DNA of 64,000 nucleotides from Paenibacillus sp. SC116. GTDB lineage: Bacteria; Bacillota; Bacilli; Paenibacillales; Paenibacillaceae. Shown here one piece after another: positions 39,420 through 48,455 of this stretch (its first letter is position 1; every line of letters starts with the position of its first letter). Below the pieces are notes generated by a model that had not been told where the DNA came from, searched no databases, and saw nothing but the letters and a program-made list of their open reading frames with translations. A program made the translations under genes and the position numbers. Location: positions 1,854,678 to 1,918,677 of the forward strand of contig NZ_JANIOF010000001.1 of assembly GCF_024733555.1 (NCBI RefSeq), written 5' to 3'.

Positions 39420-39989
39420 ATGACTCAGTTGAAGAAGGCACAACATTCGGTTTACAAATTTTCAATCGACATCTTAATACAGGGACCTTCTAACGCTGCC
39501 GCTATGGAGAAGCTTCTCCACTTGCTGAACCGTGATGCTGACGTATTGGATATGAAGATCCAGTCAGGGGCAGATATCGGCTCACTACTAGACTTGATGG
39601 AGTTGATGCAACAGCACAACCTTGCAGCTCCCCCGTTTGGAAGCAGCAGCACTGGGCAGAAGTTGTTCAAACCAACCCCACATTCTAATGCTTTCGAGAA
39701 GCAAGGTATTGAAGGTAATAAGAAAAAAACATCACCAACAACGGAACAGGCTCCATCGCAACAACAAGAACAACCATCACCACCTAGCTTAATGGAACAA
39801 ATAAATGATCATATCAAGAAGCAGCGACTCATTCGCTTGCATATTAACAAAGGCCACGGCGTAAAGCTCAGTATTCCCTGTAGAATTTTGAATTTCGATC
39901 CTGATTCACAATTAATGAACGTTTACCATGTAGACGAAAAACAAGTGTATGCTTACTACATAAATGAAATCGAAGAAATGATAATATAG
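39420..39989 (+). CDS. Unrecognised protein with Sm/SH3-like C-terminal part
   Basis: A 189-residue protein I do not recognise. Residues about 1-70 form a mixed alpha/beta segment (KFSIDILIQGPSNAAAMEKL...); about 75-125 are a Gln/Pro/Ser/Thr-rich linker; about 126-189 form a compact beta-rich end (LIRLHINKGHGVKLSIPC, RILNFDPDSQLMNVYHVDEKQ, YAYYINEIEEM) whose strand pattern recalls Sm/Hfq-like or SH3-like barrels. That resemblance is only by eye. AAGGAGA is about 12 bases before ATG 39420. It is monocistronic with a strong terminator. Confidence 0.75.
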   Translation: MTQLKKAQHSVYKFSIDILIQGPSNAAAMEKLLHLLNRDADVLDMKIQSGADIGSLLDLMELMQQHNLAAPPFGSSSTGQKLFKPTPHSNAFEKQGIEGNKKKTSPTTEQAPSQQQEQPSPPSLMEQINDHIKKQRLIRLHINKGHGVKLSIPCRILNFDPDSQLMNVYHVDEKQVYAYYINEIEEMII

Positions 39990-40002
39990 CTGAATGATAG
40001 CT

Positions 40003-40042
40003 AAAAAGCCGCCTCCTTTATTCAAGGAAGACGGCTTTTTGT
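40003..40042. terminator. Bidirectional terminator
   Basis: AAAAAGCCG...TCCTT pairs with AAGGA...CGGCTTTTT. It serves the gene at 39420-39989 and the convergent GGDEF-EAL gene. Confidence 0.85.
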
Positions 40043-40053
40043 TTCACTTCGCC

Positions 40054-42036
40054 TTATGAAGCCAATTGATCTTGCAGCATCACTTCAATTTCTGGAACGG
40101 GTATAGGAGGACTAAAGTAATAGCCTTGAATTTCGTCACAGGCATGCTCCTGCAAAAACCGAAGCTGTCCTGTATTCTCCACTCCCTCAGCAATGACATG
40201 AATATTCATAGTGTGGCCCAGCGCTATAATAGCAGATACAATTGCAGCATCATTTGGATCATGCTCCAAATCACGTACAAAGGAACGATCAATCTTAAGA
40301 CGATGTATTGGGAAATTTTTAAGATAATGAAGCGAGCTGTACCCGGTTCCGAAATCATCAATGCTAATGGAAACTCCCATTTGCTTTAACTGTGACAATA
40401 CTTTGGAGGCACGATTCACGTCCAATGTCATCGTTTCCGTAATCTCCAGCTCTAAATACTGTGGGGGAAGTCCTGTTCGTCGCAATACTTCCTGAACAAC
40501 TTCCATTAAGTTCTTCTGCTCGAACTGACGAACTGATAAATTCACCGATACCGGTATCGGTGGAAGACCTGCGTCTTGCCATCTCTTATTTTGGAAACAC
40601 GCCTGTTCCAATACCCATTCACCTAATGTAACGATGAAGCCGCTCTCTTCAGCTAATGGGATAAACTCACTAGGAGGTATTCTGCCCTTTTGCGGATGAT
40701 TCCAACGAATAAGTGCTTCCATACCGATAATTCGTTCTGTGTTCATCTCAACTTGCGGCTGATAATAAAGCTCATACTCATTGTTCAGCAGCGCGTTGCG
40801 CATTTCATGCTCCAGCGTCAGCCTTTCAAGCGAAACTACATTCATTTCAGGTGTATAGAACAAATAGCTATTTTTCCCCTGCTCTTTAACCTCTGACATT
40901 GCGGAAACGGCCTTCTTAACCAGAGAAGCCGCATCTTCTTGATGGATGTTGCCGCCGTCTTCACTATAAATGGTAACACCTATACTCATCGCAACGTGAA
41001 CAGGTATATCTCTTAACAAAAATGGTTCGTCCATCATACGAAGCAACTGTCGTGCTTGCTCCGCCACATGTTGATCCGATTTGACCGAAGTCAGAACACA
41101 GGCGAACTCGTCGCCTTCCATTCTTGCCAGTACATCATGCGGATTCATTTTGCGCAGCAATCGTTCAGCAATCTGCAAAAGCAACATATCACCGAAGTCT
41201 GGGCCGAATGTATCGTTTATTCGCTTGAATCGATCGATATCCATATAAAGCACCGAGATATAAATGGGTTCGTCCTTTTCTTTCGCTATTCGCAACAAAT
41301 CATTAATATGCTGCATAAGCTTTCGGCGATTCGGAAGGCCCGTCATATCATCATAATAGGACATATAGTGAATTTCCTCTGCCATATGCCTCTTTGCATA
41401 ATGATCTTGAATATAAATGACACAACCCGCTTCTTGCTCTTGAGAAAAGTCAAGCGGCTGGTGAATATGAACAAGCCAATCTTGAGGGTAACCTTCGTAA
41501 TGCAGTCCTTTGACCTCAATCGTCACATTGTGCTTATCCGTAAGCACTTGCCCAACCTTCTCCCTAAAACAAGGCAAATAAGTCGGATCAATAATTCCTT
41601 CATCGGTCAAAGGTTGATGCTCTTTAATACCTATCAAATCTCGGAAGGCTCGATTGGTAGCCACAATATGTCCTTTCGGAGACATATATAACGCAGGTAA
41701 GGGCAAATTCTCGTTTACAAGCTTCCAGCGATTGTTCGCTTGAGAAGCAGTCTGGTCGCCGAACGCGAACTCATTGCCAACATCAGTTGACGCAAGCGCT
41801 TGCTGCTCTACATGATGGGCACGGTAGTAACGACTAACTACAAAAACATTGATCAACTGAGCTAGCATCAGCACACTTAGTACATAACGCATTGCCTCAT
41901 TAGAAATGAACCAAATCGCTGCACACAAAATAAAAATAGCAGCGTTTATTCCAACTACCCATTGAATCATGTTAGCAAGAGTCGCACTCCGTTGCGATTG
42001 CTGTCGATGTTGTCCATCCCTGGATATCACTCTCAT
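40054..42036 (-). CDS. PAS-GGDEF-EAL cyclic-di-GMP enzyme
   Basis: A 660-residue membrane-linked signalling protein. Two hydrophobic segments (about 20-65) are followed by a PAS domain (about 100-215, [21 protein letters not shown]), a GGDEF domain (about 235-395, active-site variant EGDEF, still compatible with diguanylate cyclase activity), and an EAL domain (about 405-655) with [23 protein letters not shown] and AEGVEN, all intact. It may make and/or degrade c-di-GMP. ATG 42036 was chosen because GGAGAGGA lies just before it; the longer frame to 42171 would overlap the DUF423 gene. Confidence 0.92.
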   Translation of the reverse strand: MRVISRDGQHRQQSQRSATLANMIQWVVGINAAIFILCAAIWFISNEAMRYVLSVLMLAQLINVFVVSRYYRAHHVEQQALASTDVGNEFAFGDQTASQANNRWKLVNENLPLPALYMSPKGHIVATNRAFRDLIGIKEHQPLTDEGIIDPTYLPCFREKVGQVLTDKHNVTIEVKGLHYEGYPQDWLVHIHQPLDFSQEQEAGCVIYIQDHYAKRHMAEEIHYMSYYDDMTGLPNRRKLMQHINDLLRIAKEKDEPIYISVLYMDIDRFKRINDTFGPDFGDMLLLQIAERLLRKMNPHDVLARMEGDEFACVLTSVKSDQHVAEQARQLLRMMDEPFLLRDIPVHVAMSIGVTIYSEDGGNIHQEDAASLVKKAVSAMSEVKEQGKNSYLFYTPEMNVVSLERLTLEHEMRNALLNNEYELYYQPQVEMNTERIIGMEALIRWNHPQKGRIPPSEFIPLAEESGFIVTLGEWVLEQACFQNKRWQDAGLPPIPVSVNLSVRQFEQKNLMEVVQEVLRRTGLPPQYLELEITETMTLDVNRASKVLSQLKQMGVSISIDDFGTGYSSLHYLKNFPIHRLKIDRSFVRDLEHDPNDAAIVSAIIALGHTMNIHVIAEGVENTGQLRFLQEHACDEIQGYYFSPPIPVPEIEVMLQDQLAS

Positions 42037-42065
42037 CTCGTCCTCTCCGGCTCCATGTAACGTAT

Positions 42066-42446
42066 CTATGAAGAACGTCTCGCAGCTAGAGCAAGCATAA
42101 GCCACCCAGCAATAAATGCGATCCCGCCAATCGGAGTAATAGCTCCTAGCACTTTTATACCTGTGAAGCACAATACATAAAGGCTTCCCGAGAAGATTAC
42201 GATGCCCAGTGTTATGAATCTCGCTGACCAGAGCACCTTGGTTCTGTTGCTTTCAGGCAGCCGCTCGCTAAGCAAAGCAATAATAAGAAGAGCAAGCGCA
42301 TGAAAAATATGATATTGCACAGCTGTTTCGTAGGTGGCTAATCGATCAGGTGTTAACATGTCTTTCATCACATGAGCACCAAACGCACCAAGACCAACTG
42401 CGAGGGCAGCGGCGATGCTGCCTATCTTTATGTAGCGGTTTAACAT
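42066..42446 (-). CDS. ywdK: DUF423 membrane protein (YwdK-like)
   Basis: A 126-residue protein with four hydrophobic segments. The first contains the family hallmark [14 protein letters not shown], followed by [16 protein letters not shown]; the last reads [20 protein letters not shown]. Function unknown; widespread in bacteria. AAAGGAG lies 8 bases before ATG 42446. It lies 29 bases ahead of the GGDEF-EAL gene on the same strand, so a shared transcript is possible. Confidence 0.87.
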   Translation of the reverse strand: MLNRYIKIGSIAAALAVGLGAFGAHVMKDMLTPDRLATYETAVQYHIFHALALLIIALLSERLPESNRTKVLWSARFITLGIVIFSGSLYVLCFTGIKVLGAITPIGGIAFIAGWLMLALAARRSS

Positions 42447-42577
42447 GTTGCCAGCTCCTTTAGTTCTGTCGGCAATATTTACTAGAACAATCCCTTATTT
42501 ATTTTATATGAACTGAAGTGCTTTTTCCATAACTTATTCTAAGTATGAGCATTGTTTCACATATTAGAAACACAATT

Positions 42578-42604
42578 AGAGAGGCACTACTGCGCTACCT
42601 CTCT
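42578..42604 (-). terminator. Possible terminator after the response regulator gene
   Basis: AGAGAGG and CCTCTCT pair around a 13-base loop; on minus AATTGTGTTTC follows. The T-run is weak, so the call is moderate. Confidence 0.45.
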
Positions 42605-42624
42605 TCGAATTACAGGAATAACGT

Positions 42625-43308
42625 CTACATAACATGATACACGCGCTCGGGCCGTCCTACTGTTCCATACACCACATCGGCTCGAAGTGAGCCCTGGGTA
42701 ACTAAATATTCCAAATAACGACGCGCAGTCGAACGGCTAATGCCTACCACTCTTCCCAGTTTTTCCGCCGATATGCCTTGTCCTGCATATTGCAAATGTT
42801 CCATAATCTTGTCCAGCGTTAGTTTGTCAATTCCTTTCGGATAGTATGGTTCCTTCATTTTCTCAGAGCGTCCTCTTAGTAATGCATCCACTTGCTGTTG
42901 GCTCACCGCTGTCATTTGGGAACTAAGCTGTTCCATCTCATGGTGAAAATGTTTGTACTTCTCTAATGTTTCCAACATCCGATCGTAAATAACGGGTTTG
43001 ATAATAAAGTCAAATACACCACTTTGAATCGCTTCTCTAATCGACTTCAAATCTTTAGCCGCTGTTATCATAATGACATCCACGTACGGATAGTTTTGTT
43101 TCATAAACCGAAGCAGTTCTAAGCCGTTCATATCGGGAAAGAAAATATCAAGCAGCACAAGGTCTGGATCTAAAATATGAAGCTGTTCTTTTGCTTGTAC
43201 CTCGTCAGTAGCAATTCCGACAACACTGTAGTCAGGCACCTTCTCTACTAGTCGACGATTGATTTCTGCAATGCGCACATCATCTTCAACGATTAGTACT
43301 CGAATCAT
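42625..43308 (-). CDS. Response regulator, CitT/MalR/DcuR type
   Basis: A 227-residue regulator. The receiver domain (1-120) has acidic pocket Glu8/Asp9/Asp10, phosphorylation site Asp54 (LVLLDIFFPD) and Lys104 (DFIIKPV). The C-terminal part (about 160-220) has a helix-turn-helix, AEKLGRVVGISRSTARRYLEYLV, as in CitT/MalR/DctR proteins. It likely activates the divergent tctCBA-malic enzyme operon. ATG 43308 has GGGGGAT 6 bases before it and overlaps the kinase gene end by 23 bases. A start 28 codons upstream was rejected. Confidence 0.92.
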   Translation of the reverse strand: MIRVLIVEDDVRIAEINRRLVEKVPDYSVVGIATDEVQAKEQLHILDPDLVLLDIFFPDMNGLELLRFMKQNYPYVDVIMITAAKDLKSIREAIQSGVFDFIIKPVIYDRMLETLEKYKHFHHEMEQLSSQMTAVSQQQVDALLRGRSEKMKEPYYPKGIDKLTLDKIMEHLQYAGQGISAEKLGRVVGISRSTARRYLEYLVTQGSLRADVVYGTVGRPERVYHVM

Positions 43309-44911
43309 CGTGATCCCCCTCGCTTTCCCCCATTGAGCTTTCCTTTGGAATGATAACAACAAATACCGCTCCTGAACCTTCTTCACGAGCATGATAGTGA
43401 ATCATACCACCCAATTGTTCTACAGCCTGTTTGACAAGACTTAGACCGAAACCACGATGCTCACCGACTTTTGTCGTAAACCCGAGATTGAAAATATTAT
43501 CTCCATACGCAGTTGGTATGCCATTACCAGAGTCCTCAACTTCAATCATCAATTCATTGCCCGTGTCTGACAAAAAGATTCGGATTAACCGCTCTTGCTC
43601 CATTTGATGAACAGCTTCCAACGCATTATCTATCAAATTGCCGATTATCGTTACAAGCTTATTCCGATCAACATGCTCCGGCACGTTCTGAAAACTGCTC
43701 GCAGCATCCACTTGCAGCTCGACATTCACCTCATGCGCTCGATTGAACTTACCAATAAGAAGGCCCGCCACGATAGGATCAGGAATTTCCTCCATCATAA
43801 AATGCATAAAATTCTGGTGCATATTCGACTCTTTTGCAATTAAATCCAGTGCTTCTGAATAGGATTCTAATTGAATGAGGCCAGCTATTAAATGAAGCTT
43901 ATTCGAAAACTCATGTGTCTGTGAACGCAATCCATCTGCGTAATTGCGAAGCTGAAACAACTGCTCGGTTAGTATAAACATATCTGACTTGTTGCGGAAG
44001 CTCGAAACTGCACCAATAACTTGATTGCGGCTATTAAAAATAGGCACTCGACTCGCTACCAGATTCCGATCTCCAATCGTGAACTCCACATCATACTGAG
44101 AGTTTTTCGACTCAATCACTTCCATTAATGTTGTCTGAGGAAATAAAGTTGTGATCGGAACTCCTGTCATATCCTGTGGCTGCAATCCCATTAGTTCAAA
44201 AGCCGCAGGGTTCATCGTCGAAATATCCCCTTTTTCATTAATAGCAATAATACCTTCACGAATCGATTCTAGCAGTGTTTTTTTCTCTTGATAAAGTCGT
44301 CCTATCTCTACAGGCTCCAAACCATGAATCGATTTTTTCACATTTTTCGTAATGATCACTGCGCCGCCCACACCAAGCAGTATAGCAAGTGCCGCCAATC
44401 CAGAGATCGCTAGCTGATAAGGAAGAACTTCTTCTTTAATATCCTTTTTCAAAAAACCGACGGAAACGACGCCAATAATGCGGTTATTATGATCAAATAT
44501 CGGCGCCTTACCTCTCAATGAAGCTCCAAGACTGCCTATAGCCTCAGATACGATAGCTTCCCCACGAAAAACAGCGTCATTGTCTCCACCTACCATTGGC
44601 TTACCGATGCGATCTGCTACCGGATGGGCTACTCGTATCCCATTTTCATCACCAACAACAATGAACTCTGCTTCTGTCTGCAGCCGAATTTGCTCTACTA
44701 GAGGCAAAATAATAGCAGTTGGGTTGTCTTTCTGAAATGCCTGTTTTACCTGATCCATATTCGCAATCACTTTTGCCAATCGAAGCGCCTCTTCTCCTGC
44801 CTGCGACTTCATTGTTGACATCCACATCGCTTGAAATGTCCATGACAGCCCAATAATAACAATAGATAATAAGGTACAAATAAGAAGCATTAACTTCGTT
44901 TGCAGCCTCAT
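43286..44911 (-). CDS. Sensor histidine kinase, CitS/MalK/DcuS type
   Basis: A 541-residue membrane sensor kinase. One span (about 8-28), an extracytoplasmic sensing domain (about 30-168, with FRGEAIVSEAIGSLGASLRGKAPIFD typical of citrate/C4-dicarboxylate sensors), a second span (about 170-192), a PAS domain (about 205-320), phosphoacceptor His in SQTHEFSNKLHLIAGLIQ, and the HATPase with NLIDNALEAV, DSGNGIP and GFGLSLVKQAV. It probably senses an external carboxylate. ATG 44911 has AGGAGGGG 5 bases before; the frame to 44986 was rejected. Divergent from tctC. Confidence 0.93.
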   Translation of the reverse strand: MRLQTKLMLLICTLLSIVIIGLSWTFQAMWMSTMKSQAGEEALRLAKVIANMDQVKQAFQKDNPTAIILPLVEQIRLQTEAEFIVVGDENGIRVAHPVADRIGKPMVGGDNDAVFRGEAIVSEAIGSLGASLRGKAPIFDHNNRIIGVVSVGFLKKDIKEEVLPYQLAISGLAALAILLGVGGAVIITKNVKKSIHGLEPVEIGRLYQEKKTLLESIREGIIAINEKGDISTMNPAAFELMGLQPQDMTGVPITTLFPQTTLMEVIESKNSQYDVEFTIGDRNLVASRVPIFNSRNQVIGAVSSFRNKSDMFILTEQLFQLRNYADGLRSQTHEFSNKLHLIAGLIQLESYSEALDLIAKESNMHQNFMHFMMEEIPDPIVAGLLIGKFNRAHEVNVELQVDAASSFQNVPEHVDRNKLVTIIGNLIDNALEAVHQMEQERLIRIFLSDTGNELMIEVEDSGNGIPTAYGDNIFNLGFTTKVGEHRGFGLSLVKQAVEQLGGMIHYHAREEGSGAVFVVIIPKESSMGESEGDHDDSSTNR

Positions 44912-45181
44912 GGATTCCCCTCCTAATCGAACATAGACGTTGATTTTCTCTATATATGAACTATCGCGGTAGAACAGTAAAATCAAAAGATCACAGCATC
45001 TATAGTAAGCGCTTTCTGAAGACGGAACAATTTATTCGCCATCTGCGCTGCTCCAGTTATGCACGATTCGAGCTATTCCAACACCTGCATGACACTAGAT
45101 TCCCATCCATCGAATAAAAGTCTTTTGTATATGAACAACCTGACAATTTTCTAGTTTTTTCTACTATATCATCTGTGAAAG

Positions 45182-45217
45182 TTTTGTGAATACCAACAAC
45201 TTTGTGAACTTTATGAA
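45182..45217 (+). promoter_or_regulatory. Tandem TTTRTGAA repeats, possible response regulator site
   Basis: TTTTGTGAA (45182-45190), CTTTGTGAA (45200-45208) and TTTATGAA (45210-45217) form three same-direction units, with AAATGAA following. Units one and two are 18 bases apart. CitT/MalR-type regulators often bind repeated AT-rich sites in such promoters; assignment here is inference. Confidence 0.5.
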
Positions 45218-45295
45218 CAAAATGAATTTAAAATGCAGAATGCTTATTATGAACGGATACTATCTCAATATTAGATCGTTTGGTAATATTATCAT

Positions 45296-45309
45296 TGTAA
45301 GCGTTATCA
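45296..45309. promoter_or_regulatory. Catabolite responsive element (cre)
   Basis: TGTAAGCGTTATCA fits the CcpA consensus TGWAANCGNTNWCA at every fixed position. It ends 24 bases before the tctC start, downstream of any likely promoter, a position where CcpA normally represses by roadblock. Confidence 0.85.
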
Positions 45310-45332
45310 TTATGCTTTAGGGGGATGAACTT

Positions 45333-46340
45333 ATGAAAAAACAATTTAAGTGGCAATTCGCTCTACTAGCCTTAATAACTGCATTGACTTTGAGCGCATG
45401 TAGCACTGGTGGACAAAGTGCGAAATATCCTGACAAAGCTGTTGCTGTCGTTGCACCTTCAGGCGCAGGCGGCGGTTGGGATAAAACAGCACGCTCCATC
45501 ACAAAGATCTTAACGGAAACGAAACTCGTATCTAGCTCACTGATTGTAGAAAATAAGCCAGGCGGTGGCGGCGTTGTATTCCTTGGCGAATATGTCTCCA
45601 AAGATGCTAACGACATGCACAAATTATTCGTCAACTCACCTCCTATTCTTATAAATAACTGGAAGAGCGAAGGAAAAAGCCCATACGGCTTCCGTGATGT
45701 TCAACCACTTGCACAGCTGACAACTGACTTTGGTGCAATTGTCGTTTCAGCAGACTCAAAATATAACGACATCAACGAAGTAATCGCAGATATCAAAGCT
45801 GATCCTACTAAAGTAACTGTTGCTGGCGGCTCTGCTCCTGGATCGATGGACCACTTGATCGCTGTACTTCCTGCTTACAAAGCAGGCGTTGATCCAAAAA
45901 CAGTCAAATATGTTTCTTATGACGGTGGCGGCGAAGCAATGACAGCATTGCTAGGTAACAATGCTGACGTAATCGCTACAGATGCATCTTCTGTAGGTGA
46001 ATTCCTTGAAGCAGGCAAAATTAAAGTACTTGCGATTACTGCCAATGAACGTCTTGGTGGCATTCTGAAAGATGTACCTACGCTCAAAGAAAAAGGCATT
46101 GATGCAGACTTCACAATCTGGCGCGGTGTATTCGGACCTAAGAAATTGAGTGCAGATCAATTGAAGTATTGGGATGATACATTCAAAGCTCTAAATGATA
46201 AAGAAGAATGGAAGAAAGAACTTGAAGCTAATGGTTGGCTTCCAGAGTACAAAAACTCTGCAGACTTCACAAAGTTCCTTGAAGAGCAAGAGGTTACTAT
46301 TAAGCAGCTACTGACAGCTCTTGGCATGGCAAATGCTTAA
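45333..46340 (+). CDS. tctC: TTT transporter substrate-binding lipoprotein TctC
   Basis: A 335-residue solute-binding lipoprotein of the tripartite tricarboxylate transporter family. The signal peptide ends in LTLSAC with lipidated Cys23. The mature protein has the family opening YPDKAVAVVAPSGAGGGWDKTARS and later VTVAGGSAPGSMDHL and GGGEAMTALLGNNADV, which line the carboxylate pocket. It binds an organic acid outside the membrane for TctAB. AGGGGGATGA precedes ATG 45333 by 6 bases. First gene of tctC-tctB-tctA-malic enzyme. Confidence 0.94.
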   Translation: MKKQFKWQFALLALITALTLSACSTGGQSAKYPDKAVAVVAPSGAGGGWDKTARSITKILTETKLVSSSLIVENKPGGGGVVFLGEYVSKDANDMHKLFVNSPPILINNWKSEGKSPYGFRDVQPLAQLTTDFGAIVVSADSKYNDINEVIADIKADPTKVTVAGGSAPGSMDHLIAVLPAYKAGVDPKTVKYVSYDGGGEAMTALLGNNADVIATDASSVGEFLEAGKIKVLAITANERLGGILKDVPTLKEKGIDADFTIWRGVFGPKKLSADQLKYWDDTFKALNDKEEWKKELEANGWLPEYKNSADFTKFLEEQEVTIKQLLTALGMANA

Positions 46341-46371
46341 TCTATCTTATTATGAATAGGGGTTTGACATC

Positions 46372-46881
46372 ATGATGAAGCGTTTTGACACATGGGCAGG
46401 CCTCGTCTTTCTTCTAATTGGTATTGCGTTTGTAGTAGGAAGTACGAAGCTAAGCACTTCTGCCTTTGGCAGCAACGTCGGTCCTGATATTTTCCCGATG
46501 GCACTTGGCAGCATTATGATACTACTCAGCGCAAGATTAATGTTCGAGACATTCAAAGCGCCTGTTGCTCCAAAGCAACAGGCGCACGTTGAATCTGCAG
46601 CTACCGTTGAAGAAGATGAGGCTACTATACCTTCCAAACCGAACTACAAAGGATTTTTCCTTATTTTCGGCGCAGCCTTTTTATATGCTTTCTTCTTAGA
46701 AGATATCGGTTATCCGATTGGAACGTTTTTATTCCTACTATTCGCCTTTCAAGTCATGGAACGTGGCAAGTGGCTCGTATCCACAATTATCGCCGCAGGT
46801 TTTTCCTTAGGTATTTATTATTTATTCGTGAAAATTTTGCAAGGAACTTTGCCGGGCTTCCCGTCATTTATTCCGTTGTAG
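46372..46881 (+). CDS. tctB: TTT transporter small membrane subunit TctB
   Basis: A 169-residue protein with four hydrophobic segments and a charged central loop (about 62-85) rich in Glu/Pro. The pattern DTWAGLVFLLIGIAFVVGSTKL and the late GYPIGTFLFLLFAFQV are typical of TctB. It is the small subunit of the TTT transporter. ATG 46372 or 46375 both fit; AGGGG is the nearest ribosome site. It begins 31 bases after tctC. Confidence 0.9.
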   Translation: MMKRFDTWAGLVFLLIGIAFVVGSTKLSTSAFGSNVGPDIFPMALGSIMILLSARLMFETFKAPVAPKQQAHVESAATVEEDEATIPSKPNYKGFFLIFGAAFLYAFFLEDIGYPIGTFLFLLFAFQVMERGKWLVSTIIAAGFSLGIYYLFVKILQGTLPGFPSFIPL

Positions 46882-46896
46882 GAGGTGCCGTCAACG

Positions 46897-48429
46897 ATGA
46901 GCGTATTTGAACATTTAATGAATGGCTTTGCAACCAGCTTCTTATGGTATAACCTCTTATTTGCCTTCGTAGGTGTTATTATTGGAACTGCTGTCGGCGT
47001 TCTTCCTGGTATCGGACCGATGAGTGGCGTGGCCCTGCTAATTCCAGTTACGAGTTCCGTTACAAGCGGTATCGGCTTAGGCCCTGCTGAAGCAGCTACA
47101 AGTTCTATCATTTTGCTTGCTGGTGTTTACTACGGAGCCATGTATGGCGGCTCAACAACGTCTATTCTCTTAAATACCCCTGGGGAATCATCATCCGTCG
47201 TTACCGCATTAGACGGTTATCAGATGGCAAAGAAAGGACGCGCAGGAGCTGCACTTTCTATCGCTGCAATCGGTTCTTTTGTGGCAGGCCTCGTTTCCTT
47301 GATCGGATTAGTATTCCTTGCAGAGCCTTTGTCCAATGTAGCATTATCATTTGGCCCTGCTGAATATTTCTCTCTTATGCTGCTTGGTTTATGTGCAGTA
47401 AGCGGCTTGGCAGGAAAGTCTATGACGAAAGCACTTATTATGACGGTATTCGGACTATTGCTTGCAACAATCGGTATGGACAATGTTTCAGGTGTTGCTC
47501 GATTTACGTTTGATAACCCTATTTTATATGCAGGACTAGAGTTCCTGACAATCGCTGTAGGTATGTTCGCCTTGGGCGAAGTATTCAAAACGATTATCGA
47601 CAATGACAAATCAAATGGGAAAATTGCGAAGATCGGGCGCGTTATGCCAACGAAACAAGACCTTAAAGATAGTGCCGCTCCTATTACACGCGGTTCTTTA
47701 CTTGGCTTCTTTATCGGTGTCCTGCCTGGCGCAGGTGCGACGCTTGCATCATTCTTCAGTTATATTACGGAGAAAAAAATTAGCAAAAATCCTGAAAAAT
47801 TCGGTAAGGGCGCAATTGAAGGCGTTGCCGCTCCTGAATCTGCTAACAATGCATCATCAGGTGGTGCGATGATCCCACTTCTAACTCTTGGTATACCGGG
47901 ATCAGGTACAACTGCCATTCTAATGGGCGCATTCATGATGTATAACATTCAGCCAGGCCCTTTGTTATTCGATAAGCACCCTGAAGTTGCTTGGGGCTTA
48001 ATTGCCAGTATGTTTATCGGTAATGTGATGCTCTTAGTTTTGAACATGCCACTTGTTAAAGTGTTCGCAAAAATTATTGATACACCAACTCGATATTTAT
48101 TACCAATAATTGTTGCAATTTCGATATTTGGAGTATACGCTGTACAAGTCAGCATATTTGATCTCATGGTATTATTAGGATGTGGTCTTCTAGGGTATAT
48201 ATTTACTAAGCATGACTACCCTATCGCTCCTCTCGTACTAGCTCTAGTATTAGGTCCAATGATTGAGAACAACATGCGTCGTGCATTAACTGCATCAAAC
48301 GGTGATTTTTCTATCTTTGTTACAAAACCATTGTCAGTCGTATTTTTAGTCTGCGCCCTCTTATGGATCGCTATTCCATTGATCTTGAAAATGAGAGGCA
48401 AAAAAGTTCTAGTAAACGAAGAAGGATAA
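46897..48429 (+). CDS. tctA: TTT transporter large membrane subunit TctA
   Basis: A 510-residue channel subunit with about twelve hydrophobic segments. The two family motifs are visible: GVLPGIGPMSGVALLIPVT near residue 35 and GVLPGAGATLASFFSY in the second half, plus YGGSTTSILLNTPGE and GIPGSGTTAILMGA. It moves the carboxylate using an ion gradient. ATG 46897 follows TAGGAGGTG, which itself overlaps the tctB stop, so translation is coupled. A longer frame from GTG 46885 was rejected. Confidence 0.94.
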   Translation: MSVFEHLMNGFATSFLWYNLLFAFVGVIIGTAVGVLPGIGPMSGVALLIPVTSSVTSGIGLGPAEAATSSIILLAGVYYGAMYGGSTTSILLNTPGESSSVVTALDGYQMAKKGRAGAALSIAAIGSFVAGLVSLIGLVFLAEPLSNVALSFGPAEYFSLMLLGLCAVSGLAGKSMTKALIMTVFGLLLATIGMDNVSGVARFTFDNPILYAGLEFLTIAVGMFALGEVFKTIIDNDKSNGKIAKIGRVMPTKQDLKDSAAPITRGSLLGFFIGVLPGAGATLASFFSYITEKKISKNPEKFGKGAIEGVAAPESANNASSGGAMIPLLTLGIPGSGTTAILMGAFMMYNIQPGPLLFDKHPEVAWGLIASMFIGNVMLLVLNMPLVKVFAKIIDTPTRYLLPIIVAISIFGVYAVQVSIFDLMVLLGCGLLGYIFTKHDYPIAPLVLALVLGPMIENNMRRALTASNGDFSIFVTKPLSVVFLVCALLWIAIPLILKMRGKKVLVNEEG

Positions 48430-48455
48430 CAACTTGATAAAAAGTGGTGAAACTC

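Larger units (their letters stand above)
44912..45332. other. Divergent control region, sensor kinase / tctC
   Basis: A 421-base gap with no gene. It holds a cre-like sequence at 45004-45017 (AGTAAGCGCTTTCT, two mismatches to TGWAANCGNTNWCA) on the kinase side, tandem TTTGTGAA-type repeats at 45182-45217, and a perfect cre at 45296-45309 next to tctC. Confidence 0.7.

Noticed and set aside
42037..42171. Extended N-terminus of the GGDEF-EAL protein up to 42171
   Set aside because: It would overlap the DUF423 gene by over 100 bases and lacks a ribosome site; the internal ATG at 42036 has GGAGAGGA.
44912..45332. tRNA or small gene in the kinase/tctC gap
   Set aside because: No cloverleaf, no start with ribosome site; only regulatory motifs are visible.
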